NCBI RefSeq assembly: GCF_003072065.1
Contig: NZ_QCYG01000002.1
Span: 124,001-188,000, forward strand
Source: Thalassorhabdomicrobium marinisediminis
Lineage (GTDB): Bacteria; Pseudomonadota; Alphaproteobacteria; Rhodobacterales; Rhodobacteraceae
Length of the DNA: 64,000 bases
Reading direction: 5' to 3'
Part shown: positions 25,485 through 34,074 of the stretch, in pieces
How the letters are laid out: each line of letters starts with the position of its first letter
Numbering within the stretch: position 1 is the first letter of the stretch
The notes under the pieces: generated by a model
The model's input: the letters and a program-made list of their open reading frames with translations, nothing else
What the model was told of the DNA's origin: nothing
Database searches by the model: none
Program-made: the position numbers and the translations under genes

Positions 25485-26873
25485 TCAGTAGCGGTAGTGC
25501 TCGGGTTTGAAGGGGCCGTCGGGCGACACGCCGATATAGGCCGCCTGCTCGGGGTTGAGCTTCGACAGCTTCACGCCGATGCGGTCCAGATGCAGACGCG
25601 CGACCTTCTCGTCCAGATGCTTGGGCAGGATATAGACGCCGGGCTGATAGTCCGCGTGTTTGGTGAACAGTTCGATCTGCGCCAGAACCTGATTGGTGAA
25701 AGAGGCCGACATCACAAAGGAGGGGTGCCCAGTCGCGTTGCCGAGGTTCAGCAAGCGCCCTTCGGACAGCAGGATCAACCGATTGCCGTTCGGCATCTCG
25801 ATCATGTCCACCTGTTCCTTGATGTTCGTCCACTTGTGGTTCTTCAACGCGGCGACCTGAATTTCGTTGTCGAAGTGGCCAATGTTGCCGACGATGGCCA
25901 TATCTTTCATCCGGCGCATATGCTCGATGCGGATCACGTCACGGTTGCCCGTGGTGGTGACGAAAATATCAGCCGTTTCGACGACCTCGTCGATTGTCGT
26001 CACCTGAAACCCGTCCATCGCGGCCTGCAGGGCGCAGATCGGGTCAACCTCAGTCACGATCACGCGGGCACCAGCGCCACGCAGCGAGGCGGCAGAGCCT
26101 TTGCCCACGTCGCCGTAGCCCATAACCACCGCGACCTTGCCCGCCATCATCGTGTCTGTTGCGCGGCGAATCCCGTCGACAAGGCTTTCCTTGCAGCCGT
26201 ATTTGTTGTCGAACTTCGACTTGGTCACGCTGTCGTTGACGTTGATCGCCGGGAACGGAAGCTGGCCGTTCTTGTGCAGGTCATAAAGGCGGTGCACGCC
26301 GGTCGTCGTCTCTTCCGAGACGCCAAGGATGGCGGCCTTGGTCTTGGCGAACCAGCCGGGGCTTTCCTTCATGCGTTTCTGGATTTGCGCCTTGATCACC
26401 TCTTCCTCTTCCGAGGTGGGGACCGACAGCACGTCTTCGCCCGCTTCCATCCGCGCGCCCAGCAGGATGTAGAGCGTCGCATCGCCGCCGTCGTCAAGGA
26501 TCATGTTCGCGCCCTCGGGGAACATGAAGGACCGGTCGAGATAGTCCCAATGCTCTTCCAGGCTTTGCCCCTTGATCGCAAAGACGGGCACGCCGGACTC
26601 GGCGATGGCCGCTGCCGCGTGGTCCTGCGTGGAGAAGATGTTGCACGAGGCCCAGCGCACGTCCGCCCCAAGCGCGGTGAGCGTCTCGATCAGCACCGCC
26701 GTTTGCACTGTCATGTGCAGCGATCCGACGATCCGCGCCCCGGTAAGCGGCTTGCTCTCGCCATACTCCGCGCGACAGGCCATCAGCCCGGGCATCTCGG
26801 TTTCCGCGATATCGAGCTCCTTGCGCCCGAACGGAGCAAGTGCGATGTCTTTGACGATGTAATCCTTGGCCAT
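25485..26873 (-). CDS. ahcY: Adenosylhomocysteinase
   Basis: 462-residue cytosolic NAD-dependent enzyme that hydrolyses S-adenosylhomocysteine to adenosine and homocysteine, keeping methyltransferases active. The N-terminal [27 protein letters not shown] block is diagnostic; [18 protein letters not shown] is the NAD-binding loop; the C-terminus ends KPEHYRY as in all members. The ATG at 26873 follows GGGGCGCCCC; the longer open frame across the HD-domain gene is antisense. I saw no SAH or SAM riboswitch in the 108 bases before it. Confidence 0.97.
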   Translation of the reverse strand: MAKDYIVKDIALAPFGRKELDIAETEMPGLMACRAEYGESKPLTGARIVGSLHMTVQTAVLIETLTALGADVRWASCNIFSTQDHAAAAIAESGVPVFAIKGQSLEEHWDYLDRSFMFPEGANMILDDGGDATLYILLGARMEAGEDVLSVPTSEEEEVIKAQIQKRMKESPGWFAKTKAAILGVSEETTTGVHRLYDLHKNGQLPFPAINVNDSVTKSKFDNKYGCKESLVDGIRRATDTMMAGKVAVVMGYGDVGKGSAASLRGAGARVIVTEVDPICALQAAMDGFQVTTIDEVVETADIFVTTTGNRDVIRIEHMRRMKDMAIVGNIGHFDNEIQVAALKNHKWTNIKEQVDMIEMPNGNRLILLSEGRLLNLGNATGHPSFVMSASFTNQVLAQIELFTKHADYQPGVYILPKHLDEKVARLHLDRIGVKLSKLNPEQAAYIGVSPDGPFKPEHYRY

Positions 26874-26981
26874 GGGGCGCCCCTTTCGGAATTTTGCTGC
26901 CTGCGCAATAGCAGGGCTGCGGGGCCTCGACAATCCAGCAGGAGGGGCCATAGCTGTCCGGGGTTTTGAGGGGTGCTTTTG

Positions 26982-27572
26982 ATGAAACAACCACGCGCAT
27001 GGCAACGGATGCTGTCCGGGCGCAGGCTTGATCTGCTCGACCCCACGCCGATGGATATCGAGATCGAGGACATCGCCCACGGGCTGGCCTTCGTCGCGCG
27101 CTGGAACGGCCAGACGAAGGGGGATTACCCTTATTCCGTGGCGGAACATTCGCTGTTGGTCGAGCAGATTTTCCGAGTGATCCAACCGAAAGCGCCGGTG
27201 AAATGGCATCTTGCAGCGCTTTTGCATGACGGGCCGGAATATGTGATCGGCGACATGATCTCTCCGGTCAAGAATGCGGTCGGGCCGGGCTATCGCACAT
27301 TAGACGACCGGCTTCTTGCGGCGATTCACATCCGCTTCGGCCTGCCCACGCAGGTGCCTGTGGTGGTGAAAAAGCAGATCAAAAAGGCCGACAAGATCAG
27401 CGCATGGCTGGAGGCGGTGCAAATCGCGGGGTTCACCCGGACCGAGGCGAACAAGCTGTTCGGTGCGCCCAATCCGGCCGTGATCGACGGGATCACGTTG
27501 CGCCTGCGCCCGCCGGTCGAGGTGCGGCAGGACTTCACCAAGCGCCACGCCGAACTGATGGCCGAGCTTTAA
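26982..27572 (+). CDS. HD domain-containing phosphohydrolase (YfbR-like)
   Basis: 196-residue HD-superfamily hydrolase. The metal ligands are visible as [10 protein letters not shown] (His), [15 protein letters not shown] (His-Asp) and [12 protein letters not shown] (Asp), the same layout as YfbR-type 5'-deoxynucleotidases that act on nucleoside monophosphates. Start ATG at 26982 chosen over a GTG three codons earlier. It is divergent from ahcY and its stop overlaps the stop of regA by three to four bases (convergent). The actual substrate is inferred from family only. Confidence 0.85.
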   Translation: MKQPRAWQRMLSGRRLDLLDPTPMDIEIEDIAHGLAFVARWNGQTKGDYPYSVAEHSLLVEQIFRVIQPKAPVKWHLAALLHDGPEYVIGDMISPVKNAVGPGYRTLDDRLLAAIHIRFGLPTQVPVVVKKQIKKADKISAWLEAVQIAGFTRTEANKLFGAPNPAVIDGITLRLRPPVEVRQDFTKRHAELMAEL

Positions 27573-28114
27573 CGCGGGCTGCGCTTGGCAAGGATCCGCT
27601 GTAGGGTCCGACGGTGCATGTTCAGCCGGCGCGCGGTCTCGGACACGTTGCGGTCGCACAACTCATAGACCCGCTGGATATGCTCCCACCGCACCCGATC
27701 CGCCGACATCGGATTTTCCGGCGGCGGGGGCAGCTCGTCACTGTCGGTCAGCAGCGCATTCATCACGTCCTGCGCATCGGCGGGCTTTGACAGGTAGTCC
27801 GTGGCCCCGATCTTCACCGCCGCCACCGCCGTGGCAATCGCGCCATAACCGGTAAGCACGACGATCCGGCTTTCGGGCCGCCGCTCGCGCAGGGTTTCGA
27901 CCACGTCCAAGCCCGTGCCGTCGGCCAGCCGCAGATCCACCACCGCATAGGCGGGGGGCCGCGCTGTCGCGATGGCTATGCCTGCGGCGACACTGTCGGC
28001 GGTCTCGACCGAGAAGCCGCGTTTTTCCATGGCCTTGGCCAACCGCCTCAGGAACGGCTCGTCGTCGTCCACAAGCAAAAGCGTGTTGTCTTCGCCAATC
28101 GGGTTCAATTGCAT
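27569..28114 (-). CDS. regA: Redox response regulator RegA/PrrA/ActR
   Basis: 181-residue DNA-binding response regulator of the RegB/RegA redox system, which controls respiratory, haem and carbon-fixation genes in response to oxygen. Acidic pocket DDDEPF near residue 17, phospho-acceptor Asp60 in AVVDLRLADG, a Pro-rich linker (ELPPPPENP) and a C-terminal Fis-type helix-turn-helix NVSETARRLNMHRRTLQRIL that is nearly invariant in RegA orthologues. ATG at 28114 follows GAGAGGAACAGCAG. The sensor gene regB is divergent, with senC between, exactly as in Rhodobacter. Confidence 0.96.
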   Translation of the reverse strand: MQLNPIGEDNTLLLVDDDEPFLRRLAKAMEKRGFSVETADSVAAGIAIATARPPAYAVVDLRLADGTGLDVVETLRERRPESRIVVLTGYGAIATAVAAVKIGATDYLSKPADAQDVMNALLTDSDELPPPPENPMSADRVRWEHIQRVYELCDRNVSETARRLNMHRRTLQRILAKRSPR

Positions 28115-28181
28115 CTGCTGTTCCTCTCGCGTGCGCCTTCTATCGGTATCGCCCGCGGCGGGTCCGGTCAAACCTGATCCC

Positions 28182-28808
28182 TCAGCTGGCGTCCTCATAA
28201 GCCTCTACGAAGCAGGCCAGACTTTCGGCCATTTTCTCCGGCGTTACGTCCCGGCGGTAGAATTCCTGAAACCCGTGCTCGGGGAACATCAGATAGGACA
28301 TGGTCGAATGATCCATGAGATAGAATTCGTCCTCGGCGTCCTGTTTCGCGTAATAGGTGCGATAGGCTTGCGAGGCGGCGCGGACCTGTTCGGGGGTGCC
28401 GGTCAGGCCGATCATCCGCTCGTGGAAGTTGTCGGTATAGTCGCGCACCGCCTCAACCGTGTCGCGCTCGGGGTCGATTGAGATGAACACCGGCGTGACG
28501 TCGATGCCCTCTTCCTCAAGGATCGACACGGCCTGCGCGTTGCGCATGACGTCGAGGGGGCAGACGTCGGGGCAGAAGGTATAGCCGAAATAAATGAGCG
28601 TCGGGCCGGTGATCACGTCCTTGTCCGTGACCGTGGCGCCGGTGTCGTCCACCAGTTCGAACGGCCCCCCGATGGCGCCGCCCCCGGTCTGGCTGGCGCG
28701 ACAAACGGCGAAAGCGTCATCGCTGGCGCGCATCTGGGTCACGGCATAGGTGCCGCCCAGCATGACGAGAACGGCAACCCCGGCCGCGATTGCAAAAGGT
28801 TTCGACAT
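28182..28808 (-). CDS. senC: SenC/PrrC (Sco family) copper chaperone
   Basis: 208-residue Sco1/SenC protein of the inner membrane facing the periplasm, needed to assemble the copper centre of cytochrome oxidase and to relay signals to RegB. An N-terminal transmembrane segment (residues 5-24) is followed by the thioredoxin fold with FGYTFCPDVCPLDV, whose CxxxC binds copper, and by the conserved His in YLMDHSTMSYLM. It lies 67 bases before regA on the same strand and is divergent from regB (85 bases), so regA-senC and regB share a control region. Confidence 0.94.
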   Translation of the reverse strand: MSKPFAIAAGVAVLVMLGGTYAVTQMRASDDAFAVCRASQTGGGAIGGPFELVDDTGATVTDKDVITGPTLIYFGYTFCPDVCPLDVMRNAQAVSILEEEGIDVTPVFISIDPERDTVEAVRDYTDNFHERMIGLTGTPEQVRAASQAYRTYYAKQDAEDEFYLMDHSTMSYLMFPEHGFQEFYRRDVTPEKMAESLACFVEAYEDAS

Positions 28809-28893
28809 GGGATCCCCCGGAATATGGTCGCAGTTGGCCCCTAATTATGCGCAAGATCGCAGGGGTAAAGTCGGAAAATTTGAACGGGTCACT

Positions 28894-30273
28894 ATGGCGC
28901 AGGTCGAACTGGACGTATTTCAAAGCCGCGAACGCAGCAATTGGGTCAGGCTGCGCACGCTGGTCTGGCTGCGCTGGTTCGCCATCGCGGGGCAGATCGT
29001 CGCGGTTCTGGTGGCCCGCTACGTCTATCATCTGACCCTTGAGGTTGGCTTGATCACCGTCGTCATTGGCCTGCCGATCCTGGTCAACGTGGTGTCGATG
29101 TTTCTCTATCCCGAAACCCGGCGCTTGTCCGAGGGCGAAGCCGACCTGATGATCGGCTTCGATCTGCTGCAACTGGGGGCGCTGCTGTATCTCGCCGGGG
29201 GGCTGAGCAATCCTTTCGCGCTTTTGATCCTTGCGCCGGTCACGGTGGCCTCGACCATTCTGCCGTTGCGCAGCACGCTTGTTCTGGGCGGCGTCACGCT
29301 GGCCATCATCACCCTGTTGCGCTTTGACAGCCTGCCGATCCTGACCGCCGACGGGGCGCCGCTGACCCTGCCGGAGCTGTTCGTCTTCGGCTTCTGGGTC
29401 GCGCTGATCATCGGCGTGGTCTTCGTTGGCGTTTACGCGCGGCAGGTCACGCAGGAAACGCTTTCGATGGGGGAAGCACTGGCCGCAACGCAGATGGCGC
29501 TGGCCCGGGAACAGAAACTGACCGACCTTGGCGGCGTGGTGGCGGCGGCCGCGCACGAGCTTGGCACCCCGCTCGCCACGATCAAACTGGTCAGCCGCGA
29601 GTTGATGGACGAGTTGGACGGCAACGCCGACCTGCAAGAGGATGCCCGCTTGATCAACGAACAGGCCGACCGCTGCCGCGATATCCTGCGCTCCATGGGG
29701 CGGGCGGGCAAAGAGGATCAGTTGCTGCGGCAGGCCCCGCTTGAAACCGTCGTGCGTGAAGCCAGCGAACCCCATATGGATCGCGGCAAAACCGTCAGCA
29801 TCACGCTCAGTCCGCCCGTGGGCACGGAGGCGCGTCAGCCCCATATCCTGCGTCGGTCCGAGATCATCCACGGCCTGCGCAATCTGGTGCAGAACGCCGT
29901 CGATTTCGCGGCCTCCGAGGTCCGGGTCGAGATCACCTGGACGGAAGAGACGATCACCGTGCGGATCAACGACGACGGGCCCGGGTTCCCCGCCTCAGTG
30001 ATCGGCCGGATCGGTGACCCTTTCGTGCGGCGCAGGTGGTCCGACAGCGGCACCAAACGCCGCCCGGGCTATGAAGGCATGGGCCTTGGCCTGTTCATCG
30101 CCAAAACGCTTCTTGAGCGATCCGGGGCGGTGCTGACCTTCCTCAACGGGTCTGAAAAGCAGCAGTCCGGTCTGCGCAGCGGGGCGATTGTCACGGTCGA
30201 ATGGCCCCGCGCAAGCATCGAAGGCTCACTGGATGCCACGGGTGCCTTGGGGGACAACACGCTGATTACGTGA
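28894..30273 (+). CDS. regB: Redox sensor histidine kinase RegB/PrrB
   Basis: 459-residue membrane sensor kinase, partner of RegA. Six hydrophobic helices span the N-terminal ~180 residues and include the ubiquinone-binding GGLSNPF (GGxxNPF) loop. The H-box AAAAHELGTPLATIK carries the phosphorylated His221; the redox-sensing cysteine is Cys261 in ADRCRDIL; the ATPase domain shows N (LVQNAVDFA), G1 (INDDGPGFP) and G2 (YEGMGLGLFIAK) boxes. The start at 28894 (MAQVELD) is used instead of an upstream frame that overlaps senC. Divergent from senC. Confidence 0.96.
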   Translation: MAQVELDVFQSRERSNWVRLRTLVWLRWFAIAGQIVAVLVARYVYHLTLEVGLITVVIGLPILVNVVSMFLYPETRRLSEGEADLMIGFDLLQLGALLYLAGGLSNPFALLILAPVTVASTILPLRSTLVLGGVTLAIITLLRFDSLPILTADGAPLTLPELFVFGFWVALIIGVVFVGVYARQVTQETLSMGEALAATQMALAREQKLTDLGGVVAAAAHELGTPLATIKLVSRELMDELDGNADLQEDARLINEQADRCRDILRSMGRAGKEDQLLRQAPLETVVREASEPHMDRGKTVSITLSPPVGTEARQPHILRRSEIIHGLRNLVQNAVDFAASEVRVEITWTEETITVRINDDGPGFPASVIGRIGDPFVRRRWSDSGTKRRPGYEGMGLGLFIAKTLLERSGAVLTFLNGSEKQQSGLRSGAIVTVEWPRASIEGSLDATGALGDNTLIT

Positions 30274-30344
30274 AGAAAATGGATGCCTTAACGGCGAATT
30301 AACCAATTTGGCACACCCTGACGGCGGCTGAGTCGGAGGGCGAG

Positions 30345-31946
30345 ATGCAACAATACGGTGTGATAGGCACGGTCGCGGCGCTGTTTCTGGGCATCGCCGT
30401 GGCCGTTGTTCTCCTGATCTACTGGATCCGCGCGAACAGCAGCTCGGCCATCATCTCGCGCACGTTGATGCACGAAGCCGAAGAGTCCATCGCCTTTCTG
30501 TTCGACGATCAGGAACTCGTGGATCTGACGCCTCGGGCAAAGGGCCTGATGACGCAAGCCGACAAGCAACGGACCGATTGGGAAAATCTCGTCACGCTCC
30601 TCTCCGCGCGCTTCCCGCATCTGCGGTCGCAATGCGCCGATCTGGCCAGCGTCGGGAAAAAGACCATCCTGCCCGAGGATGGCGGCACCGGCTGGATCGA
30701 GGCGGAGTTCTGGAACGGGCTGGCGCGGATCACACTCGTGCAGGACGACGACCCGCCCGACAAAACGCTCGATGCGCTTACCGCGTCGGCGATGGAACAT
30801 GAGCTCAACACTCTGCGCTGCATCGGAGAGGATTCGCCGCAGCTGATCTGGAAACGCGACGCCGAAGGCGTGTTGATCTGGGCCAACCGCGCCTATATCG
30901 AGATGTCGGAAACGCTCAATCCCGTGGGCGCGGACGAAATCCGGCCCTGGCCCCCCCATGACGTCTTTCAAGAGGCGCCGCCCCCCCAAGGCACCGCGCC
31001 GCTGATCGATATGCACCGCGTCGACCTGCCCGGAGCGGAGGCTCCAATCTGGTATGAGGTGACAAGCCTGCGGCGCGGCACGGACACGATCTACTTCGCG
31101 ATCGACGCCACCCCAGTGGTCGCCGCGCGCGATGCCCAGCGGACCTTCGTGCAGACCCTGACCAAGACCTTCGCGCACCTTTCGGTCGGACTGGCGATTT
31201 TCGATGAGGATCGAAGGCTTGTCCTGTTCAACCCCGCGCTGGTGGATCTGACCACCCTGCCCGCCGACTTCCTCATCGGCCGCCCCACGCTGTTCGCGGT
31301 TCTGGACCGCCTGCGCAATCTGCAGATGATTCCCGAACCGAAGAACTACAACACGTGGCGCGATGAGGTGGTCGCACTGGAAACCGCCGCCGCCGCCGGC
31401 AGCTATCATGAGACATGGACCCTGCCCAACGGGCAGACCTTCCGCGTGACCGGAAAGCCGCACCCCAACGGGGCCATTGCGATGTTGATCGAGGATATCA
31501 GCGACGATGTCTCGCTCACGCGGAAATTCCGCTCTCAGATCGACACGACGCGGGCGGTCATCGACAATGTGCCCGGCTCGATCGCCGTCTTTTCGGCCTC
31601 TGGCGCGCTGATCCTTGCCAACGAAGCCTATCGGCAGCTTTGGGGCGCCCAACACGACGGCTCTTTCGCCGATCAGGATTTTCTCGATGAGCTCGCCACT
31701 TGGCAGGCGCTTTCCGCGCCTTCGCCGGTCTGGATGAAGCTGAAGAAAACGCTGACGCAGGGCGGCAGCAACGGACGGTGGAGCGGGCAGATATGGCTCG
31801 ATAATCAGGTTGAAGTCACTTGCCACTACGCGCCTTTGCCCGAGGGCAATCACCAGATCACTTTCCTTCCTGTCGCGGGCGAATCCCGCACGGGCGGGCG
31901 GGTCGAACCTCTGGCACCTGACATGCGCGAGATGGCCCAGGGCTGA
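30345..31946 (+). CDS. PAS-domain membrane protein without a kinase domain
   Basis: 533 residues: one N-terminal transmembrane helix (residues 6-28), a variable region, then PAS-type domains starting near residues 165 (LIWKRDAEGVLIWANRAYIEMS), 275 (LSVGLAIFDEDRRLVLFNPALVDL) and 400 (GSIAVFSASGALILANEAYRQLWG). No H-box, N-box or ATP-binding motif follows; the protein stops after the last PAS domain and a short acidic tail. It therefore senses or binds something but must signal through another protein. It is followed 40 bases later by tsaE on the same strand. DivL-type pseudo-kinases are a distant comparison. Confidence 0.75.
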   Translation: MQQYGVIGTVAALFLGIAVAVVLLIYWIRANSSSAIISRTLMHEAEESIAFLFDDQELVDLTPRAKGLMTQADKQRTDWENLVTLLSARFPHLRSQCADLASVGKKTILPEDGGTGWIEAEFWNGLARITLVQDDDPPDKTLDALTASAMEHELNTLRCIGEDSPQLIWKRDAEGVLIWANRAYIEMSETLNPVGADEIRPWPPHDVFQEAPPPQGTAPLIDMHRVDLPGAEAPIWYEVTSLRRGTDTIYFAIDATPVVAARDAQRTFVQTLTKTFAHLSVGLAIFDEDRRLVLFNPALVDLTTLPADFLIGRPTLFAVLDRLRNLQMIPEPKNYNTWRDEVVALETAAAAGSYHETWTLPNGQTFRVTGKPHPNGAIAMLIEDISDDVSLTRKFRSQIDTTRAVIDNVPGSIAVFSASGALILANEAYRQLWGAQHDGSFADQDFLDELATWQALSAPSPVWMKLKKTLTQGGSNGRWSGQIWLDNQVEVTCHYAPLPEGNHQITFLPVAGESRTGGRVEPLAPDMREMAQG

Positions 31947-31986
31947 TTGCCCTTGCAGCGCCGCGCAGGCGGCATAGTGTTGCGCC

Positions 31987-32457
31987 ATGACCCGCCGCAC
32001 CCTAAAACTCGACCTTCCTTCGGAAGAGGAAACCGCTCAACTTGGCCGCACCCTCGCACGGCTGGCCATCAAGGGCGATGTCATCTTGTTGCGGGGCCAG
32101 ATCGGCGCGGGGAAATCCGCGCTTGCCCGAGCATTCATCCGGGCGCGACTCGGGGCCGAGGTCGAGGTCCCCTCTCCGACGTTCACGCTGGTGCAGACCT
32201 ACGACGCGGGGCCGGTGGAAATCTGGCATGCGGACCTCTACCGTCTTGGCGACCCACAAGAGGCTGTGGAGCTTGGCCTGCTCGATGCCTTCGAAACCGC
32301 GATCTGCCTTGTGGAATGGCCCGATCTGTTGGCGGACCTGATCCCGCAAGACGCCCTCGACATCCGGCTTGAGGTGGCCCGGGACAGCCACGTTGCCACC
32401 CTGACCTTTAACGACACTTGGCACGAAAAACTGGACACGCTGCATGTCGGCGCGTGA
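31987..32457 (+). CDS. tsaE: TsaE, ATPase of threonylcarbamoyladenosine tRNA modification
   Basis: 156-residue P-loop ATPase that drives the TsaBD complex during t6A37 tRNA modification. Walker A is GQIGAGKSALARAFI near residue 37, then the switch-like SPTFTLVQTY block, the HADLYRL motif and the VEWPD segment at ~110 that are all standard for TsaE. It overlaps the start of the amgK-like kinase by 14 bases. It starts an operon that continues to trxA. Confidence 0.94.
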   Translation: MTRRTLKLDLPSEEETAQLGRTLARLAIKGDVILLRGQIGAGKSALARAFIRARLGAEVEVPSPTFTLVQTYDAGPVEIWHADLYRLGDPQEAVELGLLDAFETAICLVEWPDLLADLIPQDALDIRLEVARDSHVATLTFNDTWHEKLDTLHVGA

Positions 32458-33394
32458 GGCTCTTGTGCAGGACTGGCTGGCCGGCAGCCCTTGGGCCGCG
32501 TGGCAGCACAGCCCGATCACCGGCGATGCCTCGGCCCGGCGATATCTGCGGCTGACCGATCCCACCGGCGGGACCGTGATCCTGATGGACGCGCCTCCTG
32601 ATCTTTGCGGCAGCCAAAATCGTTTCGCGCAAATGGCGGACCACCTGCGCGGGCTGGGACTCGCGGCGCCAGAGGTTCTGGCCTTCGATGACACACTGGG
32701 CGTGATGGTTCTCGAAGACCTCGGCCCCACCGATTTCGCGCGCCATCTGCGCCACACACCGCAAGACGAACGGCCGCTTTATGAAGCCGGGGTGGATGTG
32801 CTCAAGGCAATTGGCGCGGCCCCGCCCCCTTCGGGTCTTGACGTGATGACACCGCAGGTCGGCGGCGCGATGATCGACCTCGCGTTCGACTGGGCCGCGC
32901 AAGACGACAGCGCAAGCCTGCGACAAGACATCACCGCGATCCTCACCCGGCTCTTGCAATCGGTCAGCCCCGCCCCGGCGACCCTGTCGCTTCGGGATTT
33001 CCACGCCGAAAACCTGATCTGGCGGCCAGAGCAAGCCGGAGGGCTGCGCATTGGCCTGCTGGATTTTCAGGACGCCTTCGTCACGCATCCCGCCTACGAC
33101 CTCGCCTCGCTCCTGCGGGATGCCCGCCGCGACGTCGACCCCTCGCTCGTCGCGCCGTTACTGGCCCGGCTGGGCCCCGATCATACGGCGGCGTTCCACA
33201 TCATGGCGGTGCAGCGCAACCTGCGAATCCTTGGCATCTTTAACCGACTGGCCCGGCGCGACGCTAAACCGGGCTATCTTGCGCTTGTGCCTCGTGTTCG
33301 CGCCCATCTGGCGACTGACCTGCGCACACCGTATCTTGCGCCATTGGCGCCGCTGGTTGACCACGCGTTTGGGTTGAATATAGGGGCGGCATGA
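32444..33394 (+). CDS. amgK: AmgK-like amino-sugar kinase (APH fold)
   Basis: 316-residue kinase of the aminoglycoside-phosphotransferase family. [13 protein letters not shown] is the nucleotide-binding strand, MVLEDLG follows, and [13 protein letters not shown] with LLDFQDAF form the catalytic loop and metal motif. Paired with the adjacent nucleotidyltransferase it matches AmgK-MurU, which phosphorylates N-acetylmuramate at C1 and makes UDP-MurNAc directly from recycled cell wall. The start overlaps tsaE by 14 bases and the stop overlaps murU by four. Without the neighbour it would be called just a phosphotransferase; the pairing makes AmgK likely. Confidence 0.82.
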   Translation: MSAREALVQDWLAGSPWAAWQHSPITGDASARRYLRLTDPTGGTVILMDAPPDLCGSQNRFAQMADHLRGLGLAAPEVLAFDDTLGVMVLEDLGPTDFARHLRHTPQDERPLYEAGVDVLKAIGAAPPPSGLDVMTPQVGGAMIDLAFDWAAQDDSASLRQDITAILTRLLQSVSPAPATLSLRDFHAENLIWRPEQAGGLRIGLLDFQDAFVTHPAYDLASLLRDARRDVDPSLVAPLLARLGPDHTAAFHIMAVQRNLRILGIFNRLARRDAKPGYLALVPRVRAHLATDLRTPYLAPLAPLVDHAFGLNIGAA

Positions 33395-34074
33395 CCCACA
33401 CACCGAACGCTGTCCTTCTCTTCGCCGCAGGGCTTGGCACCCGCATGGCGCCACTGACCGATACGCGGCCGAAACCGCTGGTCCAAGTCGCCGGCCGGCC
33501 GTTGCTGGATCATGCTTTGGCGCTCTGCGACGGGCTAAAGACAGTGGTCAACTGTCACTACCTTGCGGGCCAGATCAAGGCGCATTTGGCTGGAACAGAG
33601 ACGCAAGTTTCCGACGAGAGCGACCTTTTGCGGGAGACCGGCGGCGGGCTGAAGCATGCGCTTCCGCTGCTGGGGCCCGCCCCGGTCTTCACCCTGAACA
33701 CCGATGCCGTCTGGCACGGCCCGAACCCGGTGGAGGCTTTGCGCACCACTTGGCGGCCCGAGATGGAAGCGCTGCTTCTGATGATCCCGCGCGAGGCCGC
33801 TGTCGGTCACGGGGGCGGCGGCGATTTCGACATCAACGCAACCGGACGGCTGCACCGGGGCTCGGAGTATGTCTATTCGGGCCTGCAGATCATCCGCACC
33901 AACCGTCTCGCCGCTGTCCCTGAAGACGTGTTTTCCATGTGGAGGCTTTGGTCAGGCATGCTGGAACGTGGCACCATGTATGGCACCGCTTACGGGGGGC
34001 GCTGGTGCGATGTGGGGCGGCCGGACAGCATCCCACTCGCCGAAGCCATGTTGAACGGAACCGCCGATGTTTGA
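33391..34074 (+). CDS. murU: MurU-like nucleotidyltransferase (N-acetylmuramate-1-P uridylyltransferase)
   Basis: 227-residue NTP transferase. The N-terminal [22 protein letters not shown] motif is the nucleotide-binding signature; NTDAVW corresponds to the metal-binding Asp region and the C-terminal [12 protein letters not shown] closes the fold. The lack of a left-handed beta-helix separates it from GlmU. Coupled to the amgK-like gene by a four-base overlap, it is best read as MurU, which makes UDP-N-acetylmuramate in peptidoglycan recycling and bypasses fosfomycin-sensitive MurA. It overlaps addB by eight bases. Confidence 0.82.
   Translation: MTHTPNAVLLFAAGLGTRMAPLTDTRPKPLVQVAGRPLLDHALALCDGLKTVVNCHYLAGQIKAHLAGTETQVSDESDLLRETGGGLKHALPLLGPAPVFTLNTDAVWHGPNPVEALRTTWRPEMEALLLMIPREAAVGHGGGGDFDINATGRLHRGSEYVYSGLQIIRTNRLAAVPEDVFSMWRLWSGMLERGTMYGTAYGGRWCDVGRPDSIPLAEAMLNGTADV

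Noticed and set aside
25497-26969. A 490-codon frame antisense to ahcY
   Set aside because: ahcY is highly conserved over the whole stretch; the antisense translation has no recognisable fold.
26874-26981. SAH or SAM riboswitch before ahcY
   Set aside because: Searched by eye for the known GAGGAGCG-type core and pseudoknot pairing; nothing fitting was found in the 108 bases between ahcY and the HD gene.
30288-32000. A 570-codon frame antisense to the PAS gene
   Set aside because: Low-complexity Arg/Gly/Gln composition, no ribosome-binding site and complete overlap with a PAS protein that has recognisable domains.
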